12,528 nt of DNA from Promethearchaeota archaeon (GTDB lineage Archaea; Asgardarchaeota; Lokiarchaeia; Sigynarchaeales; SOKP01), in contig JAUWBH010000175.1 in the NCBI GenBank assembly GCA_030605085.1, positions 1 through 12,528 of the forward strand. The letters run 5' to 3'. Of this stretch, positions 12,486 through 12,528 are shown in pieces. Below the pieces are notes generated by a model, which saw only the letters and a program-made list of their open reading frames with translations, did not search any database and had not been told where the DNA came from. Positions within the stretch are counted from its first letter, which is position 1, and the number at the start of each line of letters is the position of its first letter. The translations under genes and the position numbers were made by a program.

Positions 12486-12528
12486 GATATTATTTTAAAT
12501 TTTTTTGTAATATTAAATAATTTATAAC

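Noticed and set aside
12079..12498. Plus-strand 139-residue open frame
   Set aside because: It lies antisense within the epimerase gene, which has clear family motifs and metal ligands; the plus-strand product resembles nothing and has no ribosome binding site.
1..12528. Alternative genetic code with TGA read as Trp
   Set aside because: The intact operon genes contain many TGG Trp codons and no internal TGA; interrupted genes also carry TAG, TAA, truncations and frameshifts, which points to decay.

Overview
The window looks like an AT-rich archaeal genome fragment. The signs are a small TFS/RPB9-like zinc-ribbon gene, Shine-Dalgarno sites of GAGG type, TATA-like boxes ahead of genes, and one or two starts with no visible ribosome binding site. 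An Asgard-type (Promethearchaeota) origin would fit the gene content and codon use, but this is a guess; nothing in the window proves the lineage.

Region 1 (1-2850) is a run of broken genes: the N-terminal end of a crotonase with an in-frame stop (minus strand), a family 2 glycosyltransferase lacking its first ~70 residues and carrying an in-frame TGA (plus), a 1-Cys peroxiredoxin that is truncated and has Ser for its catalytic Cys (plus), an asparagine synthetase C-terminal fragment with a frameshift and two stops (minus), and the N-terminal half of an ArsB/SLC13-like permease joined directly to that fragment (minus).

Region 2 (8546 down to 3021, minus strand) is an intact, tightly packed four-gene glycan operon: a 766-residue GT4 glycosyltransferase fused to an all-helical (alpha/alpha) barrel-like domain, a second related GT4, a GH130 mannoside phosphorylase-type enzyme, and a third, canonical GT4. 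Gaps are 4, -1 and 12 bases. Having glycosyltransferases and a phosphorylase in one transcript suggests making and remobilising a mannose-containing oligo- or polysaccharide; the substrate is inferred.

Region 3 (8616-10593) is a complete single-ORF IS66-family insertion sequence (ISBst12-like layout) with 22-bp perfect terminal inverted repeats and a perfect 8-bp target duplication (AAATTCTT). It is clearly richer in GC than its surroundings, so it is probably a recent arrival. It sits just upstream of the putative TATA box of the glycan operon, and a strong stem-loop precedes its transposase ORF.

Region 4 (10602-11666) is AT-rich and gene-poor. It holds a TFS-like zinc-ribbon gene whose two halves are joined only by a -1 shift at an A7 tract, a strong ribosome binding site in front of a 14-codon ORF, and several inverted repeats. 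Region 5 (12485 down to 11667) is an intact sugar isomerase/epimerase TIM-barrel gene. Because the four operon genes, the transposase and the epimerase are all intact, the breaks elsewhere look more like real decay than general sequencing error, although two of them lie in homopolymers.
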